A stretch of DNA of 44,895 nt from Bacillaceae bacterium Marseille-Q3522. Lineage in GTDB: Bacteria; Bacillota; Bacilli; Bacillales; Cytobacillaceae. Both the position numbers and the translations under genes were made by a program. The notes beneath the pieces were generated by a model, which saw only the letters and a list, made by a program, of their open reading frames with translations, had not been told where the DNA came from and made no database searches. Below are positions 35,957 through 44,485 of this stretch, in pieces (within the stretch, counting starts at the first letter, position 1; every line of letters begins with the position of its first letter). The stretch covers positions 1-44,895 of the forward strand of contig JAGKQJ010000011.1 in assembly GCA_017898095.1 (NCBI GenBank), written 5' to 3'.

Positions 35957-37570
35957 ATGAGAGTGAATGAAGTGCTTCGGATTCCAGTATTGCAGGGAAG
36001 CCATGTTATTGGAGGAAGCGGGGGATTAACGAGGGAGATTTTTTCCGTCAATATGATGGATGCTCCAGATATTATTTACTTTCTAAAGCAAAATGAATTT
36101 CTTGTAACGACCGCTTACCACGTAAAAGATCAACCTCAATTACTGCTTGGCTTAGTAAAGGAAATGGCGAAAAAAGGCTGCGCTGCACTAGGGATAAAAA
36201 CAAAACGTTTTTTACAGGAAATTCCTTATGAAGTGATTACTTTAGCGGATGAGCTCTCATTTCCGCTCATTGAACTTCCTATGGATAAATCGCTAGGGGA
36301 TATTGTCAACAACACATTAAGCGCCATTCTTGATAAAAGGACAAGTGAATTGCAGCTTGCTATCGACTCGCACAAAAAGTTTACTGAACATATTATGAGT
36401 GGAAAAGGGACGGCAGCTTTATTAAAAAAGGTCGCAGAGCTGATTGATTTTCCGGTCGTTCTGTTAGACCCGTCCGGCAAATTGCTTGCTTCTTCCCATC
36501 CGCGTAATATCGTCCGTCCGGCAATAGAGAGTCTGCCGTATTTACCACATTCTTATAAAGAAGCGGGTCCGGTTTCCTTATCTGTATTAAAAAACAGACA
36601 GACATATGCGATCTTTCCATTTTTTACACACGAAAAAAGAGCCGGATTCCTCGTTGTGATCGGAGAAATTTTACCGAGCAATCATTCGGAAACACTGACG
36701 ATCGAACAGGCAGCCAATGTAATTTCTTTTGAGTTAATGAAAGAAAACGCATTGCAGCAGCATTTTTTTCAAATCAAAAACGATTTCTTTTTTCACTTTG
36801 TCGAGGGAGCTTACGCTTCGGATAGTGAAGTAATCAGCAGGGCGGCGGAGTTTTCTCTACCAAATGAACAAATATATGTATGTGCAGCAGCACAACTTGA
36901 TACGAATGAATATGCCGGAAGCTATACAAAATTACAGTTAGAAGCAGACGCAATATTCGATTTTGTCAAAGAAACATTGGAGCAAAAAGTAGTCAACGTT
37001 GATTTGTTTAAAAAAGGCGACTTGGCGATTTTGCTTTTTTCGTTACCCAATAATGCAGCAAGAGAGGCGGTCTTTCCGCTTGTTGACATGTTAAAAGAAG
37101 TCCAGGAGGGGATCCTCCGGCAATTTTATCGTTCTGTTTCTTTCGGTCTCAGCAATCGCGCCGCCAATTTTCTCTATGTAAAAAATGCATATAAAGAAGC
37201 ACGTGATTCTTTACAAACAGGCCGCCTTTCCGGAAAAAAAGCATTCATCCAAAGCTACCGGACAAAGGACATGAAGGAGCTGCTCCGTACGGTTCCCAAG
37301 CAGGACTTACTTGATTTTTACCAGCACGTGCTAAATAAGCTTGCCCTTCCCGAGTATGATGAAGACCAGACCCTGCTAAATACGTTGTTTGTCTTTTTAG
37401 AATCACACTGCCAAATTTCCGAAACAGCAAAACGCCTCTATGTCCACCGTAATACGGTTGTTTACCGCCTGGAAAAATGCGAAGAGCTGCTAGGCAGGAA
37501 CCTGGATGATCCGGAAACGACACTGCAGGTGCGGCTGGCCATGCAAATCAAGACAATGCTGCAGTTGTAG
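35957..37570 (+). CDS. pucR: PucR, transcriptional regulator of purine catabolism
   Basis: A 537-aa regulator of the PucR/CdaR group (B. subtilis PucR 531), which activates puc genes on nitrogen limitation with allantoin-type inducers. Seen: N-terminal PucR domain (about 1-120, SVNMMDAPDIIYFLKQNEFLV given by position only), a middle GAF-like region, and a C-terminal helix-turn-helix near 480-525 (ISETAKRLYVHRNTVVYRL). ATG at 35957 has AGAGGAGG six bases upstream. It is followed by the OHCU decarboxylase and pucM on the same strand; B. subtilis has pucJKLM in this place. Confidence 0.95.
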   Translation: MRVNEVLRIPVLQGSHVIGGSGGLTREIFSVNMMDAPDIIYFLKQNEFLVTTAYHVKDQPQLLLGLVKEMAKKGCAALGIKTKRFLQEIPYEVITLADELSFPLIELPMDKSLGDIVNNTLSAILDKRTSELQLAIDSHKKFTEHIMSGKGTAALLKKVAELIDFPVVLLDPSGKLLASSHPRNIVRPAIESLPYLPHSYKEAGPVSLSVLKNRQTYAIFPFFTHEKRAGFLVVIGEILPSNHSETLTIEQAANVISFELMKENALQQHFFQIKNDFFFHFVEGAYASDSEVISRAAEFSLPNEQIYVCAAAQLDTNEYAGSYTKLQLEADAIFDFVKETLEQKVVNVDLFKKGDLAILLFSLPNNAAREAVFPLVDMLKEVQEGILRQFYRSVSFGLSNRAANFLYVKNAYKEARDSLQTGRLSGKKAFIQSYRTKDMKELLRTVPKQDLLDFYQHVLNKLALPEYDEDQTLLNTLFVFLESHCQISETAKRLYVHRNTVVYRLEKCEELLGRNLDDPETTLQVRLAMQIKTMLQL

Positions 37571-37791
37571 TATGTAAAATACAGTTTTATACAAAACGTT
37601 AAGATTATTTTAATCAATTGTTCAACTTGAATAATGACAATCTTCAGAATTATCCGTATGATTTTAAAAAATAGAAACTTTATTTTATGAAGGGAAAAAT
37701 CAGGGACAAGCATTTTTTAGCAGGGATATGGAAGAGATAGTTCTTGGCTGAGCTTTATAAGAGATCGTCTGAAAAAAAGGGGGTTCGCCTT

Positions 37792-38295
37792 GTGAAATTA
37801 GCGGAGCTAAATCAATACAATAAGGCAGCTTTTATAAATGCATTGGGAGAAATTTTTGAGCATTCGTCCTGGATTGCGGAAAAAGCGGCAGCTTACCGTC
37901 CTTTTTCTTCCATAGAAGTGCTGCAGCAAACGATGATTGAAATCGTTCGTAACGCACCCGATGAAGACCAGCTGGCATTAATCCGAGCCCATCCGAATCT
38001 CGGCTACAAAATTGAAATGAGTCCGGATTCAACAAAAGAGCAGCAAGGTGCCGGGCTGCAAAGTTTAACAAAGGAAGAGTACGAAAACTTTCGCCTGCTC
38101 AATGAACAATATATGAACAAATTCGGATTTCCGTTTATTTTTGCCGTGAAGGGAAAAACAAAGGACGATATTTACGAGGCAATGACAAAAAGGGTAGTTA
38201 ATACGTATAAGGAGGAGTTTGCAACAGCACTGGCGGAAATTTATAAAATCGCACGATTCCGTTTGCAAGATAAAGTGGAATACGAGCCGGAGTAG
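37792..38295 (+). CDS. uraD: OHCU decarboxylase (stand-alone N-terminal domain of PucL)
   Basis: A 167-aa enzyme that decarboxylates 2-oxo-4-hydroxy-4-carboxy-5-ureidoimidazoline to S-allantoin. Seen: RAHPNLGYK with catalytic His67, STKEQQGAGL (active-site Glu/Gln region), KFGFPFIFAVKGKTKDDI. In B. subtilis this domain is fused to urate oxidase in PucL (about 494 aa); here the frame stops after the decarboxylase and no uricase sequence follows. The GTG at 37792 has AAGGGGG eight bases upstream; an in-frame ATG 16 codons earlier lacks a site. pucM follows after 101 bp. Confidence 0.93.
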   Translation: MKLAELNQYNKAAFINALGEIFEHSSWIAEKAAAYRPFSSIEVLQQTMIEIVRNAPDEDQLALIRAHPNLGYKIEMSPDSTKEQQGAGLQSLTKEEYENFRLLNEQYMNKFGFPFIFAVKGKTKDDIYEAMTKRVVNTYKEEFATALAEIYKIARFRLQDKVEYEPE

Positions 38296-38396
38296 GCGAA
38301 AATTTTCTGGCGATCAAGAAAAATTGATTACGAAATAATTGTGTGGAAAAAAAAGCAAACGCAGAATAAAGAAAAAATGAAGAACGGAGTGATCAG

Positions 38397-38750
38397 ATGT
38401 CGGGCTTAACAACACACGTATTAGATCTTGCACATGGCCGGCCCGCAGCACAAGTAAAAGTGGAGCTTTTCAGGGTGGAGAAAGGGAAACATACATGGCT
38501 GAAAGAAGCTTTTACCAACGAAGACGGCCGTTTAGATGAACCGCTTTTAACAACCGGAGAAATGCAAATCGGCGAATATGAACTTACTTTTCATGTTGGC
38601 GAATATTTTCGCGGGAAAACAACCATATTACCGGAACCGCAATTTTTATCAATTGTCCCTGTCCGTTTTGGCATCAGCAATAATAAGTCGCACTACCATG
38701 TGCCATTATTGATTTCACCGTGGGGTTATCAGGTGTACCGCGGCAGTTAA
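38397..38750 (+). CDS. pucM: 5-hydroxyisourate hydrolase PucM
   Basis: A 117-aa transthyretin-related protein that hydrolyses 5-hydroxyisourate to OHCU, the step before the preceding gene's product acts. The expected active-site residues are visible: His7 in THVLD, Arg45, His99 in KSHYHVPLLISP, and the diagnostic C-terminus YRGS (114-117). No signal peptide. ATG 38397 follows GGAGTGA by about six bases. Likely co-transcribed with uraD. A 21-bp repeat array begins 147 bp downstream. Confidence 0.96.
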   Translation: MSGLTTHVLDLAHGRPAAQVKVELFRVEKGKHTWLKEAFTNEDGRLDEPLLTTGEMQIGEYELTFHVGEYFRGKTTILPEPQFLSIVPVRFGISNNKSHYHVPLLISPWGYQVYRGS

Positions 38751-39279
38751 GCAAATTTTGCAGCCTGCAGACCGGAGGGAGCGGAATATTTATTCAAGTA
38801 TTATTTCAAAAGTTAAGCTACCCTAAGTATCTTGTGTTGTATCTGCCAGGGGAGGTATTATCCTTAACGTCCGCATTTTGGCAGATAAATTTCGATAATG
38901 GGGACAGAAACCTAGCGGAAGAGGACATATGCTTCGAAAAAGAGGACAAAACCTGCAGGAATAGGGACATAAACTTCAATAATGAGGACAAAAACAGAAG
39001 GAAAAGCGGTAATACTTTAGAAATGAGAACATACCCTGTAAAAATAGGGACATAAACTTTGTAACAAAGACATAATCGCAGAAATGGGGGACAAAAAGAG
39101 GATGGAGACGGAAAAATGAGCCGGTGGAACCATGGAATAAAGAAATAAAGTGTACATATATGAGTTATAAAACGCTAGTTCGCAATTTTTTATTAATAAT
39201 AGGAAAATTTTAAAATTACAGCCTCCTTATGTTTCTTTTTGCAATGGATACCCTAAGTGATATAAGGGGGCTGAATAAT
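38751..39279. other. Repeat-bearing spacer after pucM
   Basis: No supported gene. Frames here (for example 38720-39055) lack ribosome binding sites and consist largely of the repeat array at 38897-39093. No clear terminator for uraD-pucM was found. Confidence 0.5.
38897..39093. repeat. Second phased 21-bp GGACA array, downstream of pucM
   Basis: GGACA occurs at 38902, 38923, 38944, 38965 and 38986 with exact 21-bp spacing. It is degenerate at 39007, GAACA at 39027, GGACA at 39048, AGACA at 39068 and GGACA at 39089, keeping a 20-21 bp phase throughout. Same unit type as the array at 26605-27090 but more diverged, without the 174-bp higher-order repeat. Confidence 0.9.
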
Positions 39280-40494
39280 TTGAAAGTAAAATTAATCTTA
39301 ACGATATTGGTTTTCTTTCCTTTATTTCTAGTAGTAACAAAGGTAAATGCAGAAGACGCGAGCCTGGAAGCCGCTTTTGTCCGCGACGGATATGTATGGA
39401 CAAAAATAGACGGGCAAGAAGAACAAATTTCTGCCGCTACAGCGGACATTCCTTATGCACCACAATGGTCGCATGACGGCGAATGGCTGGTATATGTAAA
39501 AAGAATGAACGAAGCAGATGAGATTTGGGCGTATCAACTAAAAACAAAGCAACATATCAAGGTTTATCATAATGGAAGCAACCCGCAATGGTCACCGACA
39601 GAAAATAAACTCGCCTTTCAGGACAGGGGTGTTTTAAACATCTCCGATTTGCGATCTTTTCAAAATATTGCACTTGGTGTTGATGATTATATTTGGTATC
39701 CTAACGGAAAAGGGTTCATTGTCTCATCAAGCGCTTCTCTCCGTCCGGACGGATGGACAAATCCCGTCCTTTACAAAATCGATGATCTTTCCGGGTTGAC
39801 AAAAGCAGAGAAGTTTTTTGTAATCCCAAAAGAGCTGTCTTTCGGAAATATCACGAATATGTCGATTTTTTCGAGTTACTTTGCTTTTTCACCAAACGAA
39901 AAATGGCTCTCTTTTATTGTCGGACCAACCGCATCCCTTTCCATGGACAGCAATCTTCTTTGTGTGATAGGTGCAGACGGAACAGGCTTTGAAGTGATAG
40001 CCGAAGTGATTACTCATGTCGATCCGCCGCAATGGGCGAAAACGAAAAACCGCCTCGGCTATATTGCCGGAGGAGGAAGGATAGTCCTAGGCTACAAAAA
40101 TAAAGATCTTCACATCACAGAAATCGAAACAAATGAAACAATCCAATTAACACCTTCCCATTTTGCGGATCTTGGCTTTACCTGGGTTGATGATGAATCA
40201 CTTGTTGTTTCCAGAACAGAAGAAGCGGAATGGTCAAACGACCCGGCAAAACGTCCAAATTCTTCGCTTTACTTCGTACGCTTGCATGATCCAAAACAAA
40301 CAAAAATAACGGCACCTCCGAAAAATTTTAACGATACCTTTCCAATTTATCTGCCTTCAAAAGAACTTTTAATTTGGGAAAGAAGGGAAGAAGGACTTTA
40401 TAAAGGAGACGTCTGGATGGGAAAGGCGGATGGCAGCAGCCAGGAAAAGTGGATTGAGAATGTAGACAGCTTTGCAGTCTTTCCGGAAGAATAA
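39280..40494 (+). CDS. Secreted beta-propeller protein (TolB/WD40-like)
   Basis: 404 aa. A signal peptide (basic MKVK, hydrophobic core, predicted cleavage after VNA at about residue 24) is followed by repeated blade-like motifs such as PQWSHDGEWLVYV, PQWSPTENKLAF, FAFSPNEKWLSF and PPQWAKTKNRLGYI, typical of TolB/PD40 propellers. Probably exported and working outside the membrane; partner unknown. The start is TTG at 39280 with AAGGGGG nine bases upstream; an in-frame ATG at 39229 would destroy the signal peptide layout. It has no evident link to purine genes. Confidence 0.8.
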   Translation: MKVKLILTILVFFPLFLVVTKVNAEDASLEAAFVRDGYVWTKIDGQEEQISAATADIPYAPQWSHDGEWLVYVKRMNEADEIWAYQLKTKQHIKVYHNGSNPQWSPTENKLAFQDRGVLNISDLRSFQNIALGVDDYIWYPNGKGFIVSSSASLRPDGWTNPVLYKIDDLSGLTKAEKFFVIPKELSFGNITNMSIFSSYFAFSPNEKWLSFIVGPTASLSMDSNLLCVIGADGTGFEVIAEVITHVDPPQWAKTKNRLGYIAGGGRIVLGYKNKDLHITEIETNETIQLTPSHFADLGFTWVDDESLVVSRTEEAEWSNDPAKRPNSSLYFVRLHDPKQTKITAPPKNFNDTFPIYLPSKELLIWERREEGLYKGDVWMGKADGSSQEKWIENVDSFAVFPEE

Positions 40495-40591
40495 GGAATT
40501 CACCACGGATTCGATTAACAGTCTCATGAAAACTATTGGATAAAGAAAAAATGTTTCTTTCGAGAGGCGAAAAAAGTATACTATATACATA

Positions 40592-40620
40592 TCGACAAAA
40601 AAATGAACGAATTATATAAT
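40592..40620 (+). promoter_or_regulatory. Promoter of the M20 dipeptidase gene
   Basis: TCGACA (40592-40597, 5 of 6 to consensus), 17-bp spacer and perfect TATAAT (40615-40620), 108 bp before the dipeptidase ATG. Confidence 0.65.
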
Positions 40621-40728
40621 GCTTATCAAGAGCGGCTCCTTTTTTAAGTTACATAAGGTGATTTTTTTAAAACATTTTTTTTTGCGATAAAAGCAAATGC
40701 AAGCAAGATGGTATGAAAGGGGATCAAA

Positions 40729-42114
40729 ATGAGTAAGGAAATCATTGCTTCATTAAAAGAACAAACAGGCTCACTTGTACCTGACGCGATTGAAACGTTA
40801 AAAAAATATTTGCAGCTTGAAACAGTTTCCGCGCAAGGAAAAGCAATTCCGGAAACGGTTGATTTTGTTGCCAATGTAATCGCAGAATACGGCGGAGAGG
40901 TAAAAGTATTAGATGATTTAGGCGGGAATCCGGTTGTATACGGTTTTTTCCCGGCAGGAGAAGGAGGAGACTCCTCGAAAACACTGCTATTTTACGACCA
41001 CTATGATGTGCAGCCGCCCGATCCGCTTGATGAATGGCAATCTGAACCTTTTTCTCCGGTTATCGTCGGCGGAAAACTCGTTGCACGCGGTACAGCCGAT
41101 AATAAAGGGGAATTAATTGTCCGGTTAACGGCAATTAAAGTGTTACAAAACAGGGAAGGCGGCCTACCATGTAATATAAAATTTATGGTAGAAGGCGAAG
41201 AAGAAATTGGCAGCCCGAGTTTAACACCTTATTTAAAAAAATACAAAGATTTATTTGCCGCAGACGCTTGTATTTGGGAGTTTGGCGGCAAAGATGAAGC
41301 AGAACGCCTGAACATGGTTGCCGGAATTAAAGGCATGGCTTATCTGGAACTGACTTGTACCGGCGCCGATATTGATATGCACTCTTCCATCGGTGCTTAC
41401 GTCGATAATGCTGCATGGCGTCTCGTCCAAGCACTGGCAACAATGAAGAGTAAAGACAATGAAATTTTAGTAGAAGGATTTTACGACGGAATCGAAGCGC
41501 CGTCTCCGGCATTAAGACAGGCCGTGAAGGAATTGCCATTTAACGATGCAGCAGTTCAGCGTATTTACGGTTTAAAGCGCCCGCTTATAACCGAAGCGTT
41601 AGGAAAGGATCCGCGAGAAGCAATGGTTCTCGAGCCGACAATGACCATTTGCGGGTTGGTCAGCGGCTATACAGGAGAAGGCTCCAAAACCGTATTGCCG
41701 AAAAAAGCCGTTGCCAAGGTTGATTGCCGTCTCGTTCCGGGACAGGATCCGGACCACATTCTTGCTTGTGTGGAAAAACATTTACAAAAGCATGGTTTCA
41801 CCGACATTTCCGTGATCTCCATTAACGGACAAAAAGCGTATCGTTCTGACCTGGAGCATCCATTTGTCAAACACATGGTAAAAACAGCAAACGAAGTCTA
41901 TGAAAACGGCTGTGTCCTCGCTCCAAACTCAGCCGGGACAGGCCCAATGTATGATTTTGGAGAAACCCTGCAGCTCCCGATCATCAGTACCGGCGTCGGC
42001 TGGGCGGAATCAAAGGCGCACGCACCAAACGAATCAATCCGCATTGCTGATTTTGAACAGGGAATTATTCATTTAGCTTATATGCTTTCCGGGTTGCCAG
42101 AGGCACTGAAATAG
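40729..42114 (+). CDS. M20 family dipeptidase / metallopeptidase
   Basis: A 461-aa cytosolic binuclear zinc peptidase of the M20 CNDP/DapE-like group. Seen: FYDHYDVQPPDP with ligands His91 and catalytic Asp93, RGTADNKG with bridging Asp124, EGEEEIGSPSL with catalytic/ligand Glu158-159, dimerisation segment DIDMHSSIGAYVDN, and C-terminal GVGWAESKAHAPNE with a ligand His. Likely dipeptide hydrolysis; exact substrate unknown. ATG 40729 follows GAAAGGGGAT. It has its own promoter at 40592-40620 and appears monocistronic. It is distinct from the other two M20 proteins in the window (747-1952 and pucF). Confidence 0.92.
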   Translation: MSKEIIASLKEQTGSLVPDAIETLKKYLQLETVSAQGKAIPETVDFVANVIAEYGGEVKVLDDLGGNPVVYGFFPAGEGGDSSKTLLFYDHYDVQPPDPLDEWQSEPFSPVIVGGKLVARGTADNKGELIVRLTAIKVLQNREGGLPCNIKFMVEGEEEIGSPSLTPYLKKYKDLFAADACIWEFGGKDEAERLNMVAGIKGMAYLELTCTGADIDMHSSIGAYVDNAAWRLVQALATMKSKDNEILVEGFYDGIEAPSPALRQAVKELPFNDAAVQRIYGLKRPLITEALGKDPREAMVLEPTMTICGLVSGYTGEGSKTVLPKKAVAKVDCRLVPGQDPDHILACVEKHLQKHGFTDISVISINGQKAYRSDLEHPFVKHMVKTANEVYENGCVLAPNSAGTGPMYDFGETLQLPIISTGVGWAESKAHAPNESIRIADFEQGIIHLAYMLSGLPEALK

Positions 42115-42441
42115 ATAGGGAACAGGTGGAATTCTGCTTATAGAAAATAATAGAACATTTCACATATAGAATTACTTTTTGCACCGGAAATTCTCCTGTC
42201 AGGTGGAGTTGGAGTGGAGACTCCACCTGATTTAAAAACTAAGTTCACGAACGGACATTTCAAAAAGAAGCTGTTATTTTGAGGTTGTTCATTGATTAGA
42301 GTGTATCAGCCAATTCTGTATTTAGAGAGGATAATAGAAAGATATAAAGTTGCGAGTTGCAATATGAAGAGGTATTTGAGCATCCATACTTATAAAAGAA
42401 AAAGCCTGAGTTTTATGAGAAATAATTGGAGGTGATTACGA
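42115..42441. other. Intergenic region between dipeptidase and arginase-like gene
   Basis: No gene seen. It contains the hairpin at 42199-42233, and the 3' end holds the AATTGGAGGTGA ribosome binding site of the next gene. Confidence 0.5.
42199..42233. terminator. Hairpin after the M20 dipeptidase; copy 2 of the TCAGGyGGAG repeat
   Basis: Perfect 11-base arms TCAGGTGGAGT (42199-42209) and ACTCCACCTGA (42220-42230), ten-base loop, then TTT. Poor T run for a terminator, but position fits. The arms resemble the hairpin at 17881-17906. Confidence 0.45.
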
Positions 42442-43230
42442 ATGTTGACTACACATGAAAACGTAACTGTGTTGAACTTTGATCATGCTTACGAATCACA
42501 AACACATCTGCAAAAGCAACCATTTGAGTGGCTCGATTTCACAGAACTAAGTGGTACAAGCAGATTTTGCTCAGTATCGTCTATGCAAAGAATCTCACAA
42601 AAATTACAGCAACGAAAGTGTAAAGGAATTACGTTGCTCGGAAGCGGTAATTATCATTATGTCACGTACTTACTATTAAACGAATTTTCGAAACCGTTTA
42701 CACTTTTGCTGTTTGATCATCATACGGATATGAAAGCATCAAATTTTACTAATCTTATTTCCTGCGGTTCATGGGTGCTGCATGCACTGAAAAATCATTT
42801 GTTGAAAAAAGTCTGTATCATTGGGGTGAGAGAGGATTTTATGTCGGATGTGGATAGGGTGAAGCTGTTTAAAAAGAAAAATCTAGCCAAAAAATCGGCA
42901 GATGAAATCGTAAAACTGCTTTTTTCAGAAATACCGACCGACAACATTTATATAAGCATTGATAAAGATGTTTTTGATGAAACGGAGGCATGCACAAATT
43001 GGGATCACGGATCAATGAGGGTATCTGTTGTATCATACATTATTAAAAAAATTGTAGCAGGCAAGGTATTCTGCGGTGCGGATATTTGCGGGGAGTATCC
43101 TTATACTCCGGACGAATTTCTCCCATATAGGGGGCGAAATATTGCGAAAATAAATGAAAGGGCTAATATGAAATTGCTGGAAACGCTGATACCTATATTT
43201 AACCATACAATACATGCAAAAAGCGGATAA
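42442..43230 (+). CDS. Arginase/agmatinase superfamily protein
   Basis: 262 aa. Metal-binding motifs of ureohydrolases are recognisable: FDHHTD (91-96), SIDKDVFD (172-179) with Asp174/Asp176, and Glu218 in ADICGEYP. The first motif, usually GGDHS, is GSGNYHY (67-73) with a possible ligand His72, a variant I associate with a divergent, poorly characterised arginase-family group. It may hydrolyse a guanidino or formimino compound, or have another role. ATG 42442 is preceded by AATTGGAGGTGATT. Spaced from its neighbours, no operon. Confidence 0.78.
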   Translation: MLTTHENVTVLNFDHAYESQTHLQKQPFEWLDFTELSGTSRFCSVSSMQRISQKLQQRKCKGITLLGSGNYHYVTYLLLNEFSKPFTLLLFDHHTDMKASNFTNLISCGSWVLHALKNHLLKKVCIIGVREDFMSDVDRVKLFKKKNLAKKSADEIVKLLFSEIPTDNIYISIDKDVFDETEACTNWDHGSMRVSVVSYIIKKIVAGKVFCGADICGEYPYTPDEFLPYRGRNIAKINERANMKLLETLIPIFNHTIHAKSG

Positions 43231-43323
43231 TTGTCTAAAATAATTTGGATATTAAAGGTAGTTCATGATGATAGACAGCAAATAATAATACATTTCTGGA
43301 ATGTTGTTTTTCTGTAAATGGCA

Positions 43324-43352
43324 TTGACAGCAATCTTCGTTTGTATGATGAT
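43324..43352 (+). promoter_or_regulatory. Candidate promoter of the GRAM-domain gene
   Basis: Perfect TTGACA at 43324-43329 with GATGAT (4 of 6) at 43347-43352 after 17 bp; a GATAAT at 43350-43355 is the alternative -10 with a 20-bp gap. The gene starts 45 bp further on. Confidence 0.4.
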
Positions 43353-43397
43353 AATTACTAAGAATAATATTGGAAAATTCATGAAAGGGAGAGAGGA

Positions 43398-43697
43398 ATG
43401 AACACTGTATTTAAAGGAGCTGCTAACCTTTGGCGGGGTGTGGAAGCTGTAGGTGGAAAGCTAACCTTATCAGATACTGCTTTATTTTTTAAACCGCATG
43501 CGATTAATATCCAAAAGGATGAATTAACAGTTGCAGTCTCAGAAATAGAGGCGGTGGCAGGATTTAAAAATAAAATCTTTGGCGTCCCATTATTAAATAA
43601 AGGGCTTGAAGTGAAAACAAGATCGGGTCAGTCTTATCGATTTGTTGTCAATAAGAGGGATAAATGGATAGAAGCGATTCAGAAGGTAATTGGATGA
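43398..43697 (+). CDS. Small GRAM/PH-like domain protein
   Basis: 99 aa, one compact domain. The pattern of a first strand pair (GGKLTLSDTALFFKPHA), then VAVSEIEAVAGFKNKIFG, GLEVKTRSGQSYRFVV and a C-terminal helix WIEAIQKVIG matches bacterial GRAM/PH-like proteins. No membrane segment. Function unknown; such domains bind lipids or protein partners. GGGAGAGAGGA immediately precedes ATG 43398. Convergent with the PIN-domain gene. Confidence 0.75.
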   Translation: MNTVFKGAANLWRGVEAVGGKLTLSDTALFFKPHAINIQKDELTVAVSEIEAVAGFKNKIFGVPLLNKGLEVKTRSGQSYRFVVNKRDKWIEAIQKVIG

Positions 43698-43928
43698 AAT
43701 AATAGTTTTATTTCCTCACTAGTAAGGGGGAAAACATCAACATATGCCAATCAACGTAGCAGTGGATCAGATTATTTTTTTCAAATATGGAAACCACACT
43801 CCTTTCGGGGTGTGCTATCCTGTTTATTATTAGATAAGATTCAAAGTGTGAACGTGGTAATACAAGCAGAACCTGAAAAATCACAGCCGGTATCGTCAGC
43901 CGAAAAACCTGTTTAGATATTCTTTCCC

Positions 43929-44363
43929 CTATTTTTGTGATATCTCAGGAACTATTTCTGCAAAAACATTTAATCCTTTAAAGTCTTTAATATTTTCCGT
44001 TATAATATGTGCCGGTTTAACAGCACGGGCGTGGGCGGCAATGTAGGCATCAGTAAAATCTATCCCTTTTCTTGCAAAGTTATTTAATGTTTCTTCCATT
44101 ACGTCTTTTTCTTCGGCAAAAATCCCTGGTAAATTAATCAAAGAAATAAGTGCCATTTTAATTTTATCCTTTGTTACGTTAAATTGTTTGCCCATCAATA
44201 CAAATACACATTCGCTTATTACTAATGGAGAGATTTTTAATTGAATATTACCCATATTTGCCTCTTCAAAAAGAGCTTTTATTTTAGGGGTAAAATGCCG
44301 GTTCGTTTTAAGGAAATAAATAATAATATTTGTATCAATCCAAACGGACTTAACATTTGTCAT
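43929..44363 (-). CDS. PIN-domain ribonuclease toxin
   Basis: A 144-aa PIN-domain protein. Conserved acidic residues of the Mg-dependent RNase site are present: Asp10 in WIDTNIII, Glu51 in ISECVF, Asp105 in DFTDAYIAA, and a C-terminal acidic/Asn segment (ITENIKDFKGL). Such proteins act as VapC-like toxins cutting RNA. It lies 122 bp downstream of an AbrB-type antitoxin on the same strand. The visible GGAG is 13 bases before the ATG, so translation may be weak. Confidence 0.85.
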   Translation of the reverse strand: MTNVKSVWIDTNIIIYFLKTNRHFTPKIKALFEEANMGNIQLKISPLVISECVFVLMGKQFNVTKDKIKMALISLINLPGIFAEEKDVMEETLNNFARKGIDFTDAYIAAHARAVKPAHIITENIKDFKGLNVFAEIVPEISQK

Positions 44364-44485
44364 CAGTATTTTTCATCTCCGTTCTATAAATGAGTGTTCA
44401 GATAATAAACAAAGGAGAAGCATGAAGGTCATAGGAAAGTCGGAAGTCTTTTTTAGTCTTATCATTTGGGCATTTTTGAACATCC

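Noticed and set aside
43795-43814. CACACTCC/GGGGTGTG hairpin as a terminator between the GRAM and PIN genes
   Set aside because: Stable eight-base stem, but no T run follows on either strand, so I do not call it.
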